Shown here in pieces: positions 15,698-25,083 of a stretch of DNA of 64,000 nt. Position 1 is the first letter of the stretch; the number at the start of each line of letters is the position of its first letter. The notes below the pieces were generated by a model that was not told where the DNA came from, did not search any database, and saw only the letters and a list, made by a program, of their open reading frames with translations. Origin of the DNA: Candidatus Promineifilum breve (lineage in GTDB: Bacteria; Chloroflexota; Anaerolineae; Promineifilales; Promineifilaceae); assembly GCF_900066015.1 (NCBI RefSeq), contig NZ_LN890655.1:1590726-1654725 (forward strand), read 5' to 3'. Made by a program: the position numbers and the translations under genes.

Positions 15698-18190
15698 TCA
15701 CTCCCCTGCCTTCGTCAGCCACTCATAATGCATCATCCCCAGCGCATCGACGCGCACGCCGTCGATGGTGGGCAGCGACACGGCGCGGCGCGACTCCTGG
15801 GTCAGCGGCAGCGTCGGCAACTCCTCGGCCCATAGCGTCTGGATGCGGCCGTATAGCTCCAGCCGCGGCCCCTCTTCCACCGTCGCCCGCGCCTCGGCCA
15901 CCAACTCGGTCATCTGCTCGCTCTCGTAGTTGGAGCAAAACACGCGGTCGGTGTTGGTGACGAAGAAGTCGGTCCAACTGGAGGCGTCCAGGTAGGTCGT
16001 CGGCTGGCCGGGCGAGGGCCAACCCAACAGATAGGCCGGCAGGCCGCACTGCGAGATCTGCAAGCGCACCTCGTCCCAGCCCGCGCCGGCCAACTCCACC
16101 TGAAAGACGCCCGTCTCCTCCAGTTGGGCCTTGATCGCCTGGGCGTAGGCTTCTTCGCTGGCGCTATAGCGGCCGTCGTTGACAAACCACAGGGTGAAGA
16201 TCAGCTTCTCCTGCTCGGTATAGCCCTCGGCGCGCAGCAGGGCGCGGGCCTGCTCCAGATCGCGGGCGGGCATGGTGGTCGTGTGGCCGGGGATGGTGTC
16301 GGGCACAGGGCTGTAGAGCGGCAACCGCGCCTGACCGAAGATGGCCGCCAATGCCTCGCGGTCGACGGCCAGCGCCGCCGCCTGGCGCACGCGCTCCTTG
16401 TCCCACGGCTCGGCCGATTGCTCAAAGATGATGTAGCTCTTGAAGGTGTGCGGCCCCTGCCAGCCCACGTAATCGGGTTGGCCGTCGCCGTCGCCGTCCT
16501 GGGCGGTCAGTTCCATGAAATCGGCAAACGGCAGCCCCGTCCAGGCCAGATCGACCGAGCGGAACTCGGTCAATGAGCGGCGCATGGCCGGCGCGTCGCC
16601 GAAGAACTTGACGGTGATGTTCTCGAAGGCCGGCTTCGGCTCGCCCGGCCAGTCGGGATTAGCCCGCAGGCGCATCCGGTCGTTCAAGGCCCAATTGACG
16701 ATGGTATAGGGGCCGATGCCGCCGCAGGTGCTGCCGGGGTCGCCGGCGTCGGAGTAGCAGTCGCGGCTGATGGGGAAGAACGGCGGCGCGGCCAGAATAA
16801 CCGGGAAGTAGCCGGTCGGCTCCTTCAAAATGATCTTGACCGTCGCCGGGTCGAGCACCTGCACCGCGTCCTCGTCGGCAAAGTTATCGGCGTTGCTGTC
16901 CTTCAGATAGGTATTGACCAGGAAATTGCCCAGCCCGGCGGCGCGGTTGAGCGACCACTTCACGTCGTCGGCGGTGAACTCCGAGCCGTTGGGAAAACGC
17001 AGGCCGGTTCGCAGCGGGATGGTGTACTCCAGCTTGTCTTCGGACACCGACGGCAGCGCGGCGGCCAGCAGCGGCTCCAGCTCGTTGTCGGGGTTGAAGC
17101 GGTAGAGGCCGCTCATCGTGTTGGTCTTGATCTCCCAACTGATGAAGTCGATCGTCAGCGAGGCCGGGTCCATGTCGCTGAACTGGCCGACGACGCCGAT
17201 GAACAGTTCGGTGGCCGGCGTGCCCACGCGCGACTCGCCAGGATCGACGGCCGCCGCCGGGTCGCTCTCGGCCGTGAGCCAGGTGACCGTCAATTCATTG
17301 AGCACGCCTTCCTCGCGCAGCCCGGCCAGCGCGTCGTTGAGCGTATTCAGCAGTTCGGTGTCGTCGGCGGCCACGGCAATGCCATAGGCGCGGCGGTCGA
17401 TCCAGGCCGTAGCCCCCTCGCCGCCGGCAATGCGCATCTGCTCCGGGAAGCTGGCGACGAAATAGTCGGCGATGTAGCTGTCGAGCAGCACCACATCGAC
17501 GACCTCGTCGATGAGCGCCTGCACGAGCTGCGACGGCTTGTCGTAGGCGGCGAAGAGGTCGGATTCGGCGATACCCAGCGCCTCGGCCGCGTCCTGCCCG
17601 GCGCTGTCGGCCAACACGCCGACGGTCATGCCGGGGCGGATGTCGGCCGCGCTGCCGATCTCCCGCTCGTCCACCAGCACCAGCGGCACCTGGCCGACTT
17701 CCAGATAGGGGTCGGTGAAGGCGATGCCCGGCGGCGGCGTGTCGGGGATGAGCAGGGCCGACATGACGGCGTCGAAGTCGCGCGCCGAGCCGCTGGCGAT
17801 GCTCTCCAGCACGCCGTCGCTGGGGGTGACGACGAACTCATACTCAATGCCCGCGCGCGAGGCGATGCGCTCAACCACGGCGTTGTTGAAGCCGACGACG
17901 TTGCCGAAAGCGTCGAAGTCGGCGAAGGGCGGCAGCGGGGCGTCGGTGGCGATGACCAGCAGGTCGCTGTCGGGCGGGATGGGCAGGTCGGCCGTTGGCG
18001 CGGCGGCGACCGTCGGTTCGGGCAGGGCGTCGGTCGTCGGCTCTTCCTCGCCGGCACAGGCGGCCAGAAGCAGTAAGAGAACCGCCAAGAGACACAGAGA
18101 GAAGCCGCGGCAGGACTCGGCCCTTCCGCCGCGTCTCGTCGCGCCGTGGCCCGCCGCGTTCCTCTTTTCCGGGTAAACGTTAGACATCAT
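15698..18190 (-). CDS. Substrate-binding lipoprotein fusing an amino-acid-type and a peptide-type domain
   Basis: 830 residues. A lipoprotein signal ends LLLAAC (Cys45), followed by an acidic and Pro-rich linker. Residues about 78-305 look like family 3 (PBPb, polar amino acid type: ATDAPLPPFADFDAFGNVVGFNNAVVERIA ranges from 82). Residues about 325-830 look like family 5 (oligopeptide/nickel type: GLYRFNPDNELEPLLA, LRTGLRFPNGSEFTADDV, VRQAAALAVDREALA). Such fusions are unusual: each half normally works alone with different permeases. No permease or ATPase gene is adjacent. Start ATG at 18190 or the next codon at 18187. Confidence 0.85.
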   Translation of the reverse strand: MMSNVYPEKRNAAGHGATRRGGRAESCRGFSLCLLAVLLLLLAACAGEEEPTTDALPEPTVAAAPTADLPIPPDSDLLVIATDAPLPPFADFDAFGNVVGFNNAVVERIASRAGIEYEFVVTPSDGVLESIASGSARDFDAVMSALLIPDTPPPGIAFTDPYLEVGQVPLVLVDEREIGSAADIRPGMTVGVLADSAGQDAAEALGIAESDLFAAYDKPSQLVQALIDEVVDVVLLDSYIADYFVASFPEQMRIAGGEGATAWIDRRAYGIAVAADDTELLNTLNDALAGLREEGVLNELTVTWLTAESDPAAAVDPGESRVGTPATELFIGVVGQFSDMDPASLTIDFISWEIKTNTMSGLYRFNPDNELEPLLAAALPSVSEDKLEYTIPLRTGLRFPNGSEFTADDVKWSLNRAAGLGNFLVNTYLKDSNADNFADEDAVQVLDPATVKIILKEPTGYFPVILAAPPFFPISRDCYSDAGDPGSTCGGIGPYTIVNWALNDRMRLRANPDWPGEPKPAFENITVKFFGDAPAMRRSLTEFRSVDLAWTGLPFADFMELTAQDGDGDGQPDYVGWQGPHTFKSYIIFEQSAEPWDKERVRQAAALAVDREALAAIFGQARLPLYSPVPDTIPGHTTTMPARDLEQARALLRAEGYTEQEKLIFTLWFVNDGRYSASEEAYAQAIKAQLEETGVFQVELAGAGWDEVRLQISQCGLPAYLLGWPSPGQPTTYLDASSWTDFFVTNTDRVFCSNYESEQMTELVAEARATVEEGPRLELYGRIQTLWAEELPTLPLTQESRRAVSLPTIDGVRVDALGMMHYEWLTKAGE

Positions 18191-18283
18191 GGGGTAACCT
18201 CATGCAACCGCTCAAAGACGGCCGCGGGCCAAGTATAGCCATCCCCGCCACGGTTCAGAAGGGGAAACGCCGGATTTCACCGA

Positions 18284-19551
18284 TTACATAGTTTTGGAGA
18301 GTGTGGCGAAGATCGCCACGGCGCGGCCGATGCCATCTTCGGCCCGGATGGTCGCACCGAGTTCGGCGGCGCGCCGCCGTAGCGCCTCGTCGGTGATGGC
18401 CTGCCGTAGCGCTTCGGCCAGCCGCGCGGCGGTCAACTCCCGGCGGGGGATGGGCGCGGGGCCGACGCCCAGGGCCTGCACGCGCCCGGCCCAAAACCCC
18501 TGATCGCCGAAGAACGGGATGAGGATGGACGGCACACCGGCCCGCAGACCGGCGGCCGTCGTGCCCGCGCCACCGTGGTGGACAATGGCCGCCACCCGGG
18601 GAAAGAGCCAGGCGTGGGGCACACTCTCGACCATGATGACCGACGAGGGCAGCCGGTCGGCCTGTAGCCCACTCCAGCCCGACAGCATGACCGCGCGCTG
18701 GCCCGTCTCGGCCAACGTCCGCAGGACGAGATCGGCCGTCTCTTCCGGCTGGCGGCTGGCCATGCTGCCGAAGCCGACGTAGACCGGCGGCGGGCCATCG
18801 GCCAGGAAGCTGGCCAGCGCCGGCGGTGGCGTCCAGCCGGCGGCCGAATCGAGGAACCAGTAGCCGGTGACGTGGGTGTTGGCGTCCCAATCGGCCGGGG
18901 CGGGCACGACGGCCGGGCTGAAGCCATAGAGGACGGGCAGCCGCCGCAGCCGCGCGCTGCCAAATGGGCCAAACAATGGCGCGGGGGGCAGATCGAGCAC
19001 CTGCCGGCGGGCCAGATTGTCGGCCGCGCGCGAACTCTGCCACATCACCTGGCGCACCAGGCGATGGGATAGACGGTTGAAACCGCCGCCCAGCCGCGGC
19101 ATCGCCCCCGGCAGCAGCACGCCGGGAATGCCCCCGTCGGCGTGAACGGCACGAGATAAGCCTGCATGAAGGGAACGTCCAGCTTCTCGGCCAGAGCCAG
19201 GCCGATGAACAGGCCGCCGATGCCGGCCACGATCAGTTCCACGCCCCGGCACGCCGCCAGACCATCCTCGGCCCACTGTTGCACCGCCCGCTTGGCCTCC
19301 TGGGCGGTGCGCCGCGTGATCGCCAGGAAGTTGCCCTTGGCCAGCAGGGCGCGCATCTCCTCGCTCTCGGCCACGGCCTGCACGTCGCCCCGCACGGTGT
19401 GGCACTCCAGCCCATGCGCGGCGGCCAGCGGCGCGAAGTTCTCATGGGTGATCAACCGCACGGCGTGGCCGGCGGCGTTCAGGCCCTCGCCCAGCGCCAC
19501 GTAGGGTTGCACGTCCCCCCGGCTGCCCAGGGCGATGATAGCGATGCGCAT
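18284..19551 (-). pseudogene. Glycosyltransferase (UGT/MGT type) with a frameshift
   Basis: The N-terminal part starts at the ATG at 19551 (IAIIALGSRGDVQPYVALGEGL, the GT28/GT1-type start) and reads through VPFMQAYLVPFTPTGAFP. It then leaves frame near 19122-19126, where one G appears to be missing in a CCGGG run. The second part continues in the next frame with GVLLPGAMPRLGGGFN and carries the C-terminal donor-binding stretch (VPHAWLFPRVAAIVHHGGAGTT split over 18560-18640) and ends at 18284. Joined, the product would be about 422 residues, the normal size for macrolide/sterol-type glycosyltransferases. Either a recent pseudogene or a sequencing error. It lies 16 bases after the FAD oxidase gene, probably in the same operon. 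Confidence 0.85.
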
Positions 19552-19567
19552 TGGTTACGGCTCCCGG

Positions 19568-20728
19568 TTAGATAACGTTGTACTCGCTGACGAGGCGGCC
19601 GGCGGCAAAGCGATCGTAGGCGAGTTGGTCGATGTCGAGGGTGTGGGCCTGGCCGTCGAGGAGGATCTCGCTGACCAGCAGCCCGGCCACCGGGCCGTGC
19701 ATGAAGCCGTGGCCGGCGTAGCCGGCGACGACGACAAGATTTTCCAGATGGGGCACGCGGCCGATGATCGGGTGGGCGTCGGGCGTCACCTCGTACAGCC
19801 CGGCCCAATGGGCCTGCAAACCGGCATGGGCCAGCAGCGGCAGCCGGGCCACGGCCGCTTCCAGATGGATCAATTCCCAATCGGGGTCAACGCTCTCGTC
19901 AAAGCCGGGCGGCTGGGTCGGGTTCGACATGCCGGTCAGCACCCCCCGCCCTTCGCGGTGGAAGTAGAGACTTTGGGCAAAGTCGATGACAAACGGGAAA
20001 TCGGGGGGTAGATCGGGCAGCGCCGTGGTAGTCAGCATCTGGCGGCGAACGGGCGTGATGGGCAGCGGCGCGCCGGCCATATCGCCCACAAGCCCGGCCC
20101 ACGGCCCGGCGGCATTGACCACCGCCCGGCAGGCAATACGGCCGCGCGGCGTGACCACGGCCACCACCCGCCCGCCGACCGTCTCGATAGCTGTCACCGG
20201 CGCATCGGTGTAGGTGCGTACTCCCAACCGCCGCGCCGCGGTCACGTAGCCGGCCACCACGCCATGGGGATCGGCCAACCCGTCACCGGCGTGGTAGGTG
20301 GCGGCCAGCACGTCTTCGGCGGCCAGTTGGGGCACGCGCCGCCGCACCTCGTCGCCGTCCAGCCATTCGGTCATCACCCCCAGGCTGTGTTGCAGGGCCA
20401 CGTTGCGCCGGAATTCGGCCACGTTCTGCTCGGTCGTGGCCAGCAGCATGTAGCCGGGATAGCGCAGATCGATGGGCTGGCCGGTCTCCGCCTCGAAGCG
20501 GGCTAGCATGGGCAGGCTCAGTTGCGACAGGCGAATATTGATGGCCGTGGAGAACTGGTAGCGGATGCCGCCGGCGCACTTGCCGGTGGCTCCCTGGCCG
20601 AAAAAGGGCTGGCTCTCCAGCAGCACCACGTCGCTGCAGCCGCGCAACGCCAGATGGTAGGCCGTCGACGCGCCCATCACGCCGCCGCCGATGACGACGA
20701 CCTCGGCCGTCGCGGGTAAATCGCTCAT
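19568..20728 (-). CDS. FAD-dependent amino-acid oxidoreductase (DadA/sarcosine oxidase beta type)
   Basis: 386 residues. EVVVIGGGVMGASTAYHLALRG (9-30) is the dinucleotide-binding GxGxxG motif of the DAO family, and GPWAGLVGDMAG plus VVVAGYAGHGFMHGP near 350 give the C-terminal FAD-binding part. The family oxidises the C-N bond of D-amino acids, glycine, sarcosine or proline-like imino acids. The ATG overlaps the stop of the ornithine-cyclodeaminase-family gene (ATGA, 20725-20728), so the two are translationally coupled. They follow the liv transport genes, suggesting the oxidase acts on the imported compound. Confidence 0.9.
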   Translation of the reverse strand: MSDLPATAEVVVIGGGVMGASTAYHLALRGCSDVVLLESQPFFGQGATGKCAGGIRYQFSTAINIRLSQLSLPMLARFEAETGQPIDLRYPGYMLLATTEQNVAEFRRNVALQHSLGVMTEWLDGDEVRRRVPQLAAEDVLAATYHAGDGLADPHGVVAGYVTAARRLGVRTYTDAPVTAIETVGGRVVAVVTPRGRIACRAVVNAAGPWAGLVGDMAGAPLPITPVRRQMLTTTALPDLPPDFPFVIDFAQSLYFHREGRGVLTGMSNPTQPPGFDESVDPDWELIHLEAAVARLPLLAHAGLQAHWAGLYEVTPDAHPIIGRVPHLENLVVVAGYAGHGFMHGPVAGLLVSEILLDGQAHTLDIDQLAYDRFAAGRLVSEYNVI

Positions 20729-21717
20729 AGTTCCACCACTGTCCCCAGCCCCAGCGCCGGGCCATTGCTCAGGATGACGCGCGCCGCCGCCGCGTCCTGG
20801 GCGGCCACGCCAACGGACTTAAAAAGGGTGATCTGCTCGGCGCCGGCGCGGCCCGGTCGTTCTCCGGCCAACACCTGGCCCAACTCCGTGCTGAAATGGT
20901 CACGGGTGATCTCCCCGGCGCTGAGCGGGATGAGCAAATCGCCGGCCTCGGCCAGCGCGGCGGCCACCGAATCGACGACCACCCGCGCCCGTCGCACCGT
21001 GGCCCCGGGAATCTCCCGCGCGTCGGGCGTGAAGACGCCGATAGCGTTGATGTGGACGCCGGGCCGCAGATCGGCGTCATCGAAGACGGGCGTGCGCGCG
21101 GTGGTGGCGGTGCAGATGACGTCGGCCTGGCCCACGGCCTCGCGCGGGCTGGCGGCCACGCGCACGTCAGCCGGGATGGGGCCAACGCCGGCCATCTCGG
21201 CGGCGAACGCTTCCGCCCCGCCCAGGCTGTAGACGTAAACGCGCTCGATCGGCCGCACCGTGCAGACCGCCTCCAATTGCCGCCGGGCCTGCGCGCCGCT
21301 GCCGAAGATGGCGGCCACGGCCGCGTCGGGGCGGGCCAGCGCGTCGGTGGCCGCGCCCGAGGCCGCGCCGGTGCGAATGGCCGTCAGCGTCGCGCCCTCG
21401 ATGAGGGCCAGGGGCGCGCCGCTGGCCGTATCGACGGCCAACACGACCGAATGGATCAACGGCAGGCCGCGCGGCACGTTGCTCTCGAACACGGAGACGA
21501 GCTTCAGCCCCAGCGCGCCACCGGCCCCATTGACCGGCGCTTCGTAGAAGGGCATGACCAGCGTCACGTCGGCCGGGGACACGTCGAGCGCCGTGCGTAG
21601 CGGGGCCAGGACGCGCCCGGCCGAAAGCTGGACGTAGGCGCTCTTCACGGCGGCGATGGCCTCGGCCATTAGCAGGGCGCGATTAACGTCGTCGGCGGAG
21701 TAAAGGTGTAGCTTCAC
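20725..21717 (-). CDS. Ornithine cyclodeaminase / mu-crystallin family protein
   Basis: 330 residues, the usual size. The family covers ornithine cyclodeaminase, alanine dehydrogenase (archaeal) and delta-1-pyrroline-2-carboxylate or ketimine reductases, all NAD(P)-dependent. Visible family stretches are GALGLKLVSVFESN, the dinucleotide site AIFGSGAQARRQLEAV and ICTATTARTPVF with GVHINAIGVF. The start is 7 bases after the livF stop and the end overlaps the FAD oxidase. With an oxidase as partner, a role as ketimine/pyrroline-carboxylate reductase in proline or hydroxyproline breakdown is plausible but inferred. Confidence 0.9.
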   Translation of the reverse strand: MKLHLYSADDVNRALLMAEAIAAVKSAYVQLSAGRVLAPLRTALDVSPADVTLVMPFYEAPVNGAGGALGLKLVSVFESNVPRGLPLIHSVVLAVDTASGAPLALIEGATLTAIRTGAASGAATDALARPDAAVAAIFGSGAQARRQLEAVCTVRPIERVYVYSLGGAEAFAAEMAGVGPIPADVRVAASPREAVGQADVICTATTARTPVFDDADLRPGVHINAIGVFTPDAREIPGATVRRARVVVDSVAAALAEAGDLLIPLSAGEITRDHFSTELGQVLAGERPGRAGAEQITLFKSVGVAAQDAAAARVILSNGPALGLGTVVEL

Positions 21718-21724
21718 TGGGCTG

Positions 21725-22441
21725 CTATTCGATACCCAGATACACCTTCTGAATCATCGCGTTATTCTTCAGCGCCCTGGCGTTGTCGCTCAGCACGATC
21801 TCACCCGTCTGCAAGACGTAACCGCGGCTGGCGATCTGCAAAGCCATGAGCGCGTTCTGCTCCACCAGCAGGATGGTCGTGCCCTGCTTGTTGATCTCCT
21901 CGACCGTATTGAAGATGGCCTCGACCAGCACCGGGGCCAGACCCATCGACGGCTCGTCGAGCAGCAGCAGGTTGGGCCGCGACATCATCGCCCGGCCCAT
22001 CGCCAGCATTTGCTGCTCGCCGCCGGACATCGTGCCCGACAACTGCGTCCGGCGTTCTTTCAGGCGGGGGAAAAGATCATAGACGCGCTCCACGTCGGCG
22101 GCGATACCGGCCTTGTCCTTGCGATGGAAAGCGCCCATCTCCAGATTTTCCAGTACGGTCATGCGCGAGAAAACGCCGCGCCCTTCGGGAACCATCGCCA
22201 CGCCTTTGGCCGCCAACTGGCTGGGCTTATAGGCCGTCAGGTTTTCGCCATTGAGCATCACCCGGCCGGTGGAGGGCCGCATCAGGGCGCAGATGGTGCG
22301 CAGCGTCGTCGTCTTGCCCGCGCCGTTGCCGCCGATCAAGGTGACGATCTCCCCCTGGGCCACGTTGAGGGTGATGCCCTTGAGGGCGTGGATTTTGCCG
22401 TAGTAGGCATGAACGTCCTGGAGTTCGAGCATCATCGTCAT
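21725..22441 (-). CDS. livF: Branched-chain amino acid ABC transporter ATPase LivF
   Basis: 238 residues. Walker A is GGNGAGKTTT (about 37-46), the signature is LSGTMSGGEQQMLAMGRA, and Walker B is LLLLDEPSMGLAP; the latter and the short length are typical of LivF. It pairs with LivG to power import through LivHM. The start overlaps the livG stop by 4 nt (22438-22441). Downstream the ornithine-cyclodeaminase-family gene begins after 7 bases. Confidence 0.96.
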   Translation of the reverse strand: MTMMLELQDVHAYYGKIHALKGITLNVAQGEIVTLIGGNGAGKTTTLRTICALMRPSTGRVMLNGENLTAYKPSQLAAKGVAMVPEGRGVFSRMTVLENLEMGAFHRKDKAGIAADVERVYDLFPRLKERRTQLSGTMSGGEQQMLAMGRAMMSRPNLLLLDEPSMGLAPVLVEAIFNTVEEINKQGTTILLVEQNALMALQIASRGYVLQTGEIVLSDNARALKNNAMIQKVYLGIE

Positions 22442-23259
22442 GCGGCCACCTCCTCTTCCCCGGCCACCGACAGCTGGGCCGCGCCGGCCGCGCCACGGCC
22501 GAGGTAAGCCTCGATCACGCGCGGGTTTTGTTGAATGACCGTTGGCGGTCCCTGGGCGATCTTCTCGCCGTAGTCGAGGACGGTGATGTCCTCGGAGATG
22601 CCCATGACGACGCGCATGTCGTGCTCGATGAGCAGGATGGAAATGCCGACCTCGTCGCGCAGATTGCGGATGAATTCGGTCGTCTCGGCCGTCTCGCGCG
22701 GGTTCATGCCCGCCGTCGGTTCGTCGAGCAGCAGCAGCTTGGGGTTGCTGGCTAATGCGCGGGCGATCTCCAGCCGCCGCTGGTCGCCATAGGGCAGGTT
22801 GCGGGCCAGACTGTCCCCCTTGCCGCGCAGGCCAACGAAGTTGAGCAGTTGCCGCGCCTCCACGACCGCCTTCTCTTCCTCGATGCGCGTGCTACGCAGC
22901 CCCAGCACCGAGCCGAACCAACGCGAGTTGAGCCGCGGCTCCATGCCGGCCAGGATATTCTCCAGGGCCGACATGAAGGAAAAGAGGCGAATATTCTGGT
23001 AGGTGCGGGCAATGCCCAGGCGCGTGATCTTGTCCGGCGACCGGCCGCGCAACGATACCCCGTCGAAGATGATGTCGCCTTCGTCGATCTGATAGAAGCC
23101 GGTGATGCAGTTGAAAAAGGTCGTCTTGCCCGCGCCGTTGGGGCCGATGATGCTGACGATACTGCCTTTGGGGATGGCAAAGCTGAGATTGTTGACGGCC
23201 ACGAGGCCGCCAAAACGTTTGGTGACGTCGGTGGTTTCCAGGATGTTGGTCGTTGACAT
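22438..23259 (-). CDS. livG: Branched-chain amino acid ABC transporter ATPase LivG
   Basis: 273 residues. Walker A is GPNGAGKTTFFN, the LivG-specific stretch RTYQNIRLFSFMSALENIL follows, Walker B is LLLLDEPTAGMNPRE, and IEHDMRVVMGISEDITVLDYG is the H-loop region. The normal LivG signature LSYG is replaced by LPYGDQRRLEIARAL, which is common in the group. It works with LivF. The tail after about residue 250 is a short Ala-rich extension. Confidence 0.96.
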   Translation of the reverse strand: MSTTNILETTDVTKRFGGLVAVNNLSFAIPKGSIVSIIGPNGAGKTTFFNCITGFYQIDEGDIIFDGVSLRGRSPDKITRLGIARTYQNIRLFSFMSALENILAGMEPRLNSRWFGSVLGLRSTRIEEEKAVVEARQLLNFVGLRGKGDSLARNLPYGDQRRLEIARALASNPKLLLLDEPTAGMNPRETAETTEFIRNLRDEVGISILLIEHDMRVVMGISEDITVLDYGEKIAQGPPTVIQQNPRVIEAYLGRGAAGAAQLSVAGEEEVAA

Positions 23260-23279
23260 GGCTATTCTCTCCCCGCGGC

Positions 23280-24989
23280 TTAGGTTAGGGGGGCCACTTC
23301 TTCATGGCGCGGCCCTTCGACCGCGGCTACCGCCGGGCCGGCCGACTCGTCGGCATGTAATTCGCGCCGCCTGACGGCCGACGGCCACAGCCCCTCCGGC
23401 CGCACCAGCATCATCACGATGAGCAGTACGCCGTAGATGAGCAGCCGGAACTCGACAAACTCGCGCAACAGTTCCGGCAGGCCGACCAGCACGAACGCGC
23501 CCAAAATGACGCCGGGCAAGCTGCCCACGCCACCGACGATGATGATCGCCAGCACGTTGATCGAGATGAGCAGTTCGAAGCTGTTGGGAAAGACGGAGCC
23601 GACGCGCGAGCCGAAGATGGCCCCCGACAACCCGGCGAAGCTGGCGCCGATGGCGAAGGCCAGCAGTTTGGTGCCGACGAGGTTGATGCCCACCGCCTCG
23701 GCCACGTCCTCATCTTCGCGCAGGGCCATCCATTGCCGCCCCGGCCGGCCGTCGCGCAGCCGCCAGGAGACGAACAGGGCCAGCATGACCCCGGCCAGGA
23801 TGAGATAGTAATAGTGCTGGGGCGTGACGAAGGTGAACGGCCCGAAATTCGGCCGGCCCACCTCCAGGATGCCTTGTGCGCCACCGATGACCGGCTTGAG
23901 CAGGTCGGAGCGCACCAACACGCGGATGATCTCGCCGAAACCCAAGGTCACGATCGCCAGATAGTCGCCGCGCAGGCGCAAGACCGGAATGCCCAGCAAG
24001 ACGCCGGCCAGCACGGCCATCGCCACACCGATGGGCATGGCGATCCAGAAGCTGATGCCCAGCCCCAGGTCGCCGGTCGAGGTGAGCAGCGCCGTCACGT
24101 AGGCCCCGACGGCGAAGAAGGCCACGTAGCCCAGGTCGAGCAACCCGGCAAAGCCCACGACGATGTTCAGGCCGAGAGCCATCAGGATAAACGTGCCCAC
24201 CTGATCGACAACGTTGATCAGGAAGATGCCCAGGATGCGCGGCAGCACCAGCAGAAAAATGAGCGCGACGATCAGGATGATGATGCTATTGCGCCGCCGT
24301 GCCTCGGGGGCCAGGGTGGCCTGCCGGTGGTCGCGCCAGGCCCGGCCGCGCGCTTCCCACCACACGGCGAAGGCCAGGGCCAGGAAAAAGACGAGGCCCG
24401 CGGCCAGCAGCGTGACGCCCTTGGTGGGGAAGAAGAGGCGGACGGTGTTGCGCTCCAGGAACTGGTTGGCGATGTTGAGCGGCACGTCGGAGAAGAGGCT
24501 GAAACCGAGGGTGATGAGCAGCGCGTTGATGAGCGGCCGGCGCACACGCAACGGGATGAGATGCATGGCCGCGCCGATCAGCCCCAGCCCAGCCATGATG
24601 CCCAGCAACAGCAGGCTGCCGGGCAGCGGTTCACGGCCGAAGGTCAGAATCTCGATCAGTTGCGGCGAAACGTTGACAAAGTAGTCGCGGATGGTCGTCC
24701 ACCAGCCGGCCAGCCCGATCAGGCCCACGACGGGCACCGCGGCCAGCGCCCCGGACAAGGCTCCCGCCAACAGCGACGGCACGGGAGCGCGGCCTTCGTG
24801 CTTGCCCGCCGCGGTGAACCCGGCATAGAACGCCGGGGTGAAGAGCAGCAATTGGCCCAGCGTCAGCAGGTTCTCGATCATGTCCCGCTCGTCGAAGGTC
24901 TGAACCATGCCGATGACGCTGGCGACGAGCACCACGACGCCCATGATCAGTCCCAGTTTGACGACGCCCCGCCAGTTGATTGTGTTCAT
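23280..24989 (-). CDS. livM: Branched-chain amino acid ABC transporter permease LivM, N-terminally extended
   Basis: 569 residues, much longer than the usual 300-420. The C-terminal part from about residue 265 is a normal LivM permease (GLNIVVGFAGLLDLGYVAFFAVGAY, LRLRGDYLAIVTLGFGEIIR, GGVGSLPGVILGA). The first 235 or so residues add about six hydrophobic segments with their own loops and end in a basic segment (EARGRAWRDHRQ). The extension could come from fusion of a separate membrane protein. A hydrophilic tail follows the last helix. The gene lies 20 bases upstream of livG. Confidence 0.93.
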   Translation of the reverse strand: MNTINWRGVVKLGLIMGVVVLVASVIGMVQTFDERDMIENLLTLGQLLLFTPAFYAGFTAAGKHEGRAPVPSLLAGALSGALAAVPVVGLIGLAGWWTTIRDYFVNVSPQLIEILTFGREPLPGSLLLLGIMAGLGLIGAAMHLIPLRVRRPLINALLITLGFSLFSDVPLNIANQFLERNTVRLFFPTKGVTLLAAGLVFFLALAFAVWWEARGRAWRDHRQATLAPEARRRNSIIILIVALIFLLVLPRILGIFLINVVDQVGTFILMALGLNIVVGFAGLLDLGYVAFFAVGAYVTALLTSTGDLGLGISFWIAMPIGVAMAVLAGVLLGIPVLRLRGDYLAIVTLGFGEIIRVLVRSDLLKPVIGGAQGILEVGRPNFGPFTFVTPQHYYYLILAGVMLALFVSWRLRDGRPGRQWMALREDEDVAEAVGINLVGTKLLAFAIGASFAGLSGAIFGSRVGSVFPNSFELLISINVLAIIIVGGVGSLPGVILGAFVLVGLPELLREFVEFRLLIYGVLLIVMMLVRPEGLWPSAVRRRELHADESAGPAVAAVEGPRHEEVAPLT

Positions 24990-25013
24990 AAAGCCTCCAG
25001 GAAAGGGGCTAGG

Positions 25014-25083
25014 GGTTAGGTGCTAGGTGCTAGGGGAAGAGCGCTCTTCCCCTAGCACCTAGCACCTAGAACCTAGCACCTAT
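25014..25083. repeat. Inverted-arm heptamer repeat (gctaggt family)
   Basis: Left arm: tandem gctaggg/ttaggt/gctaggt units. Centre: GGGGAAGAGCGCTCTTCCCC, a perfect palindrome. Right arm: tandem cctagca units. The whole element folds back on itself. It fills the livH-livM gap. Confidence 0.9.

Noticed and set aside
23733-25019. 428-codon open frame antisense to livM
   Set aside because: Composition is dominated by Gln, Asp, Arg and His, typical of the reverse of a TM-protein gene in high-GC DNA.
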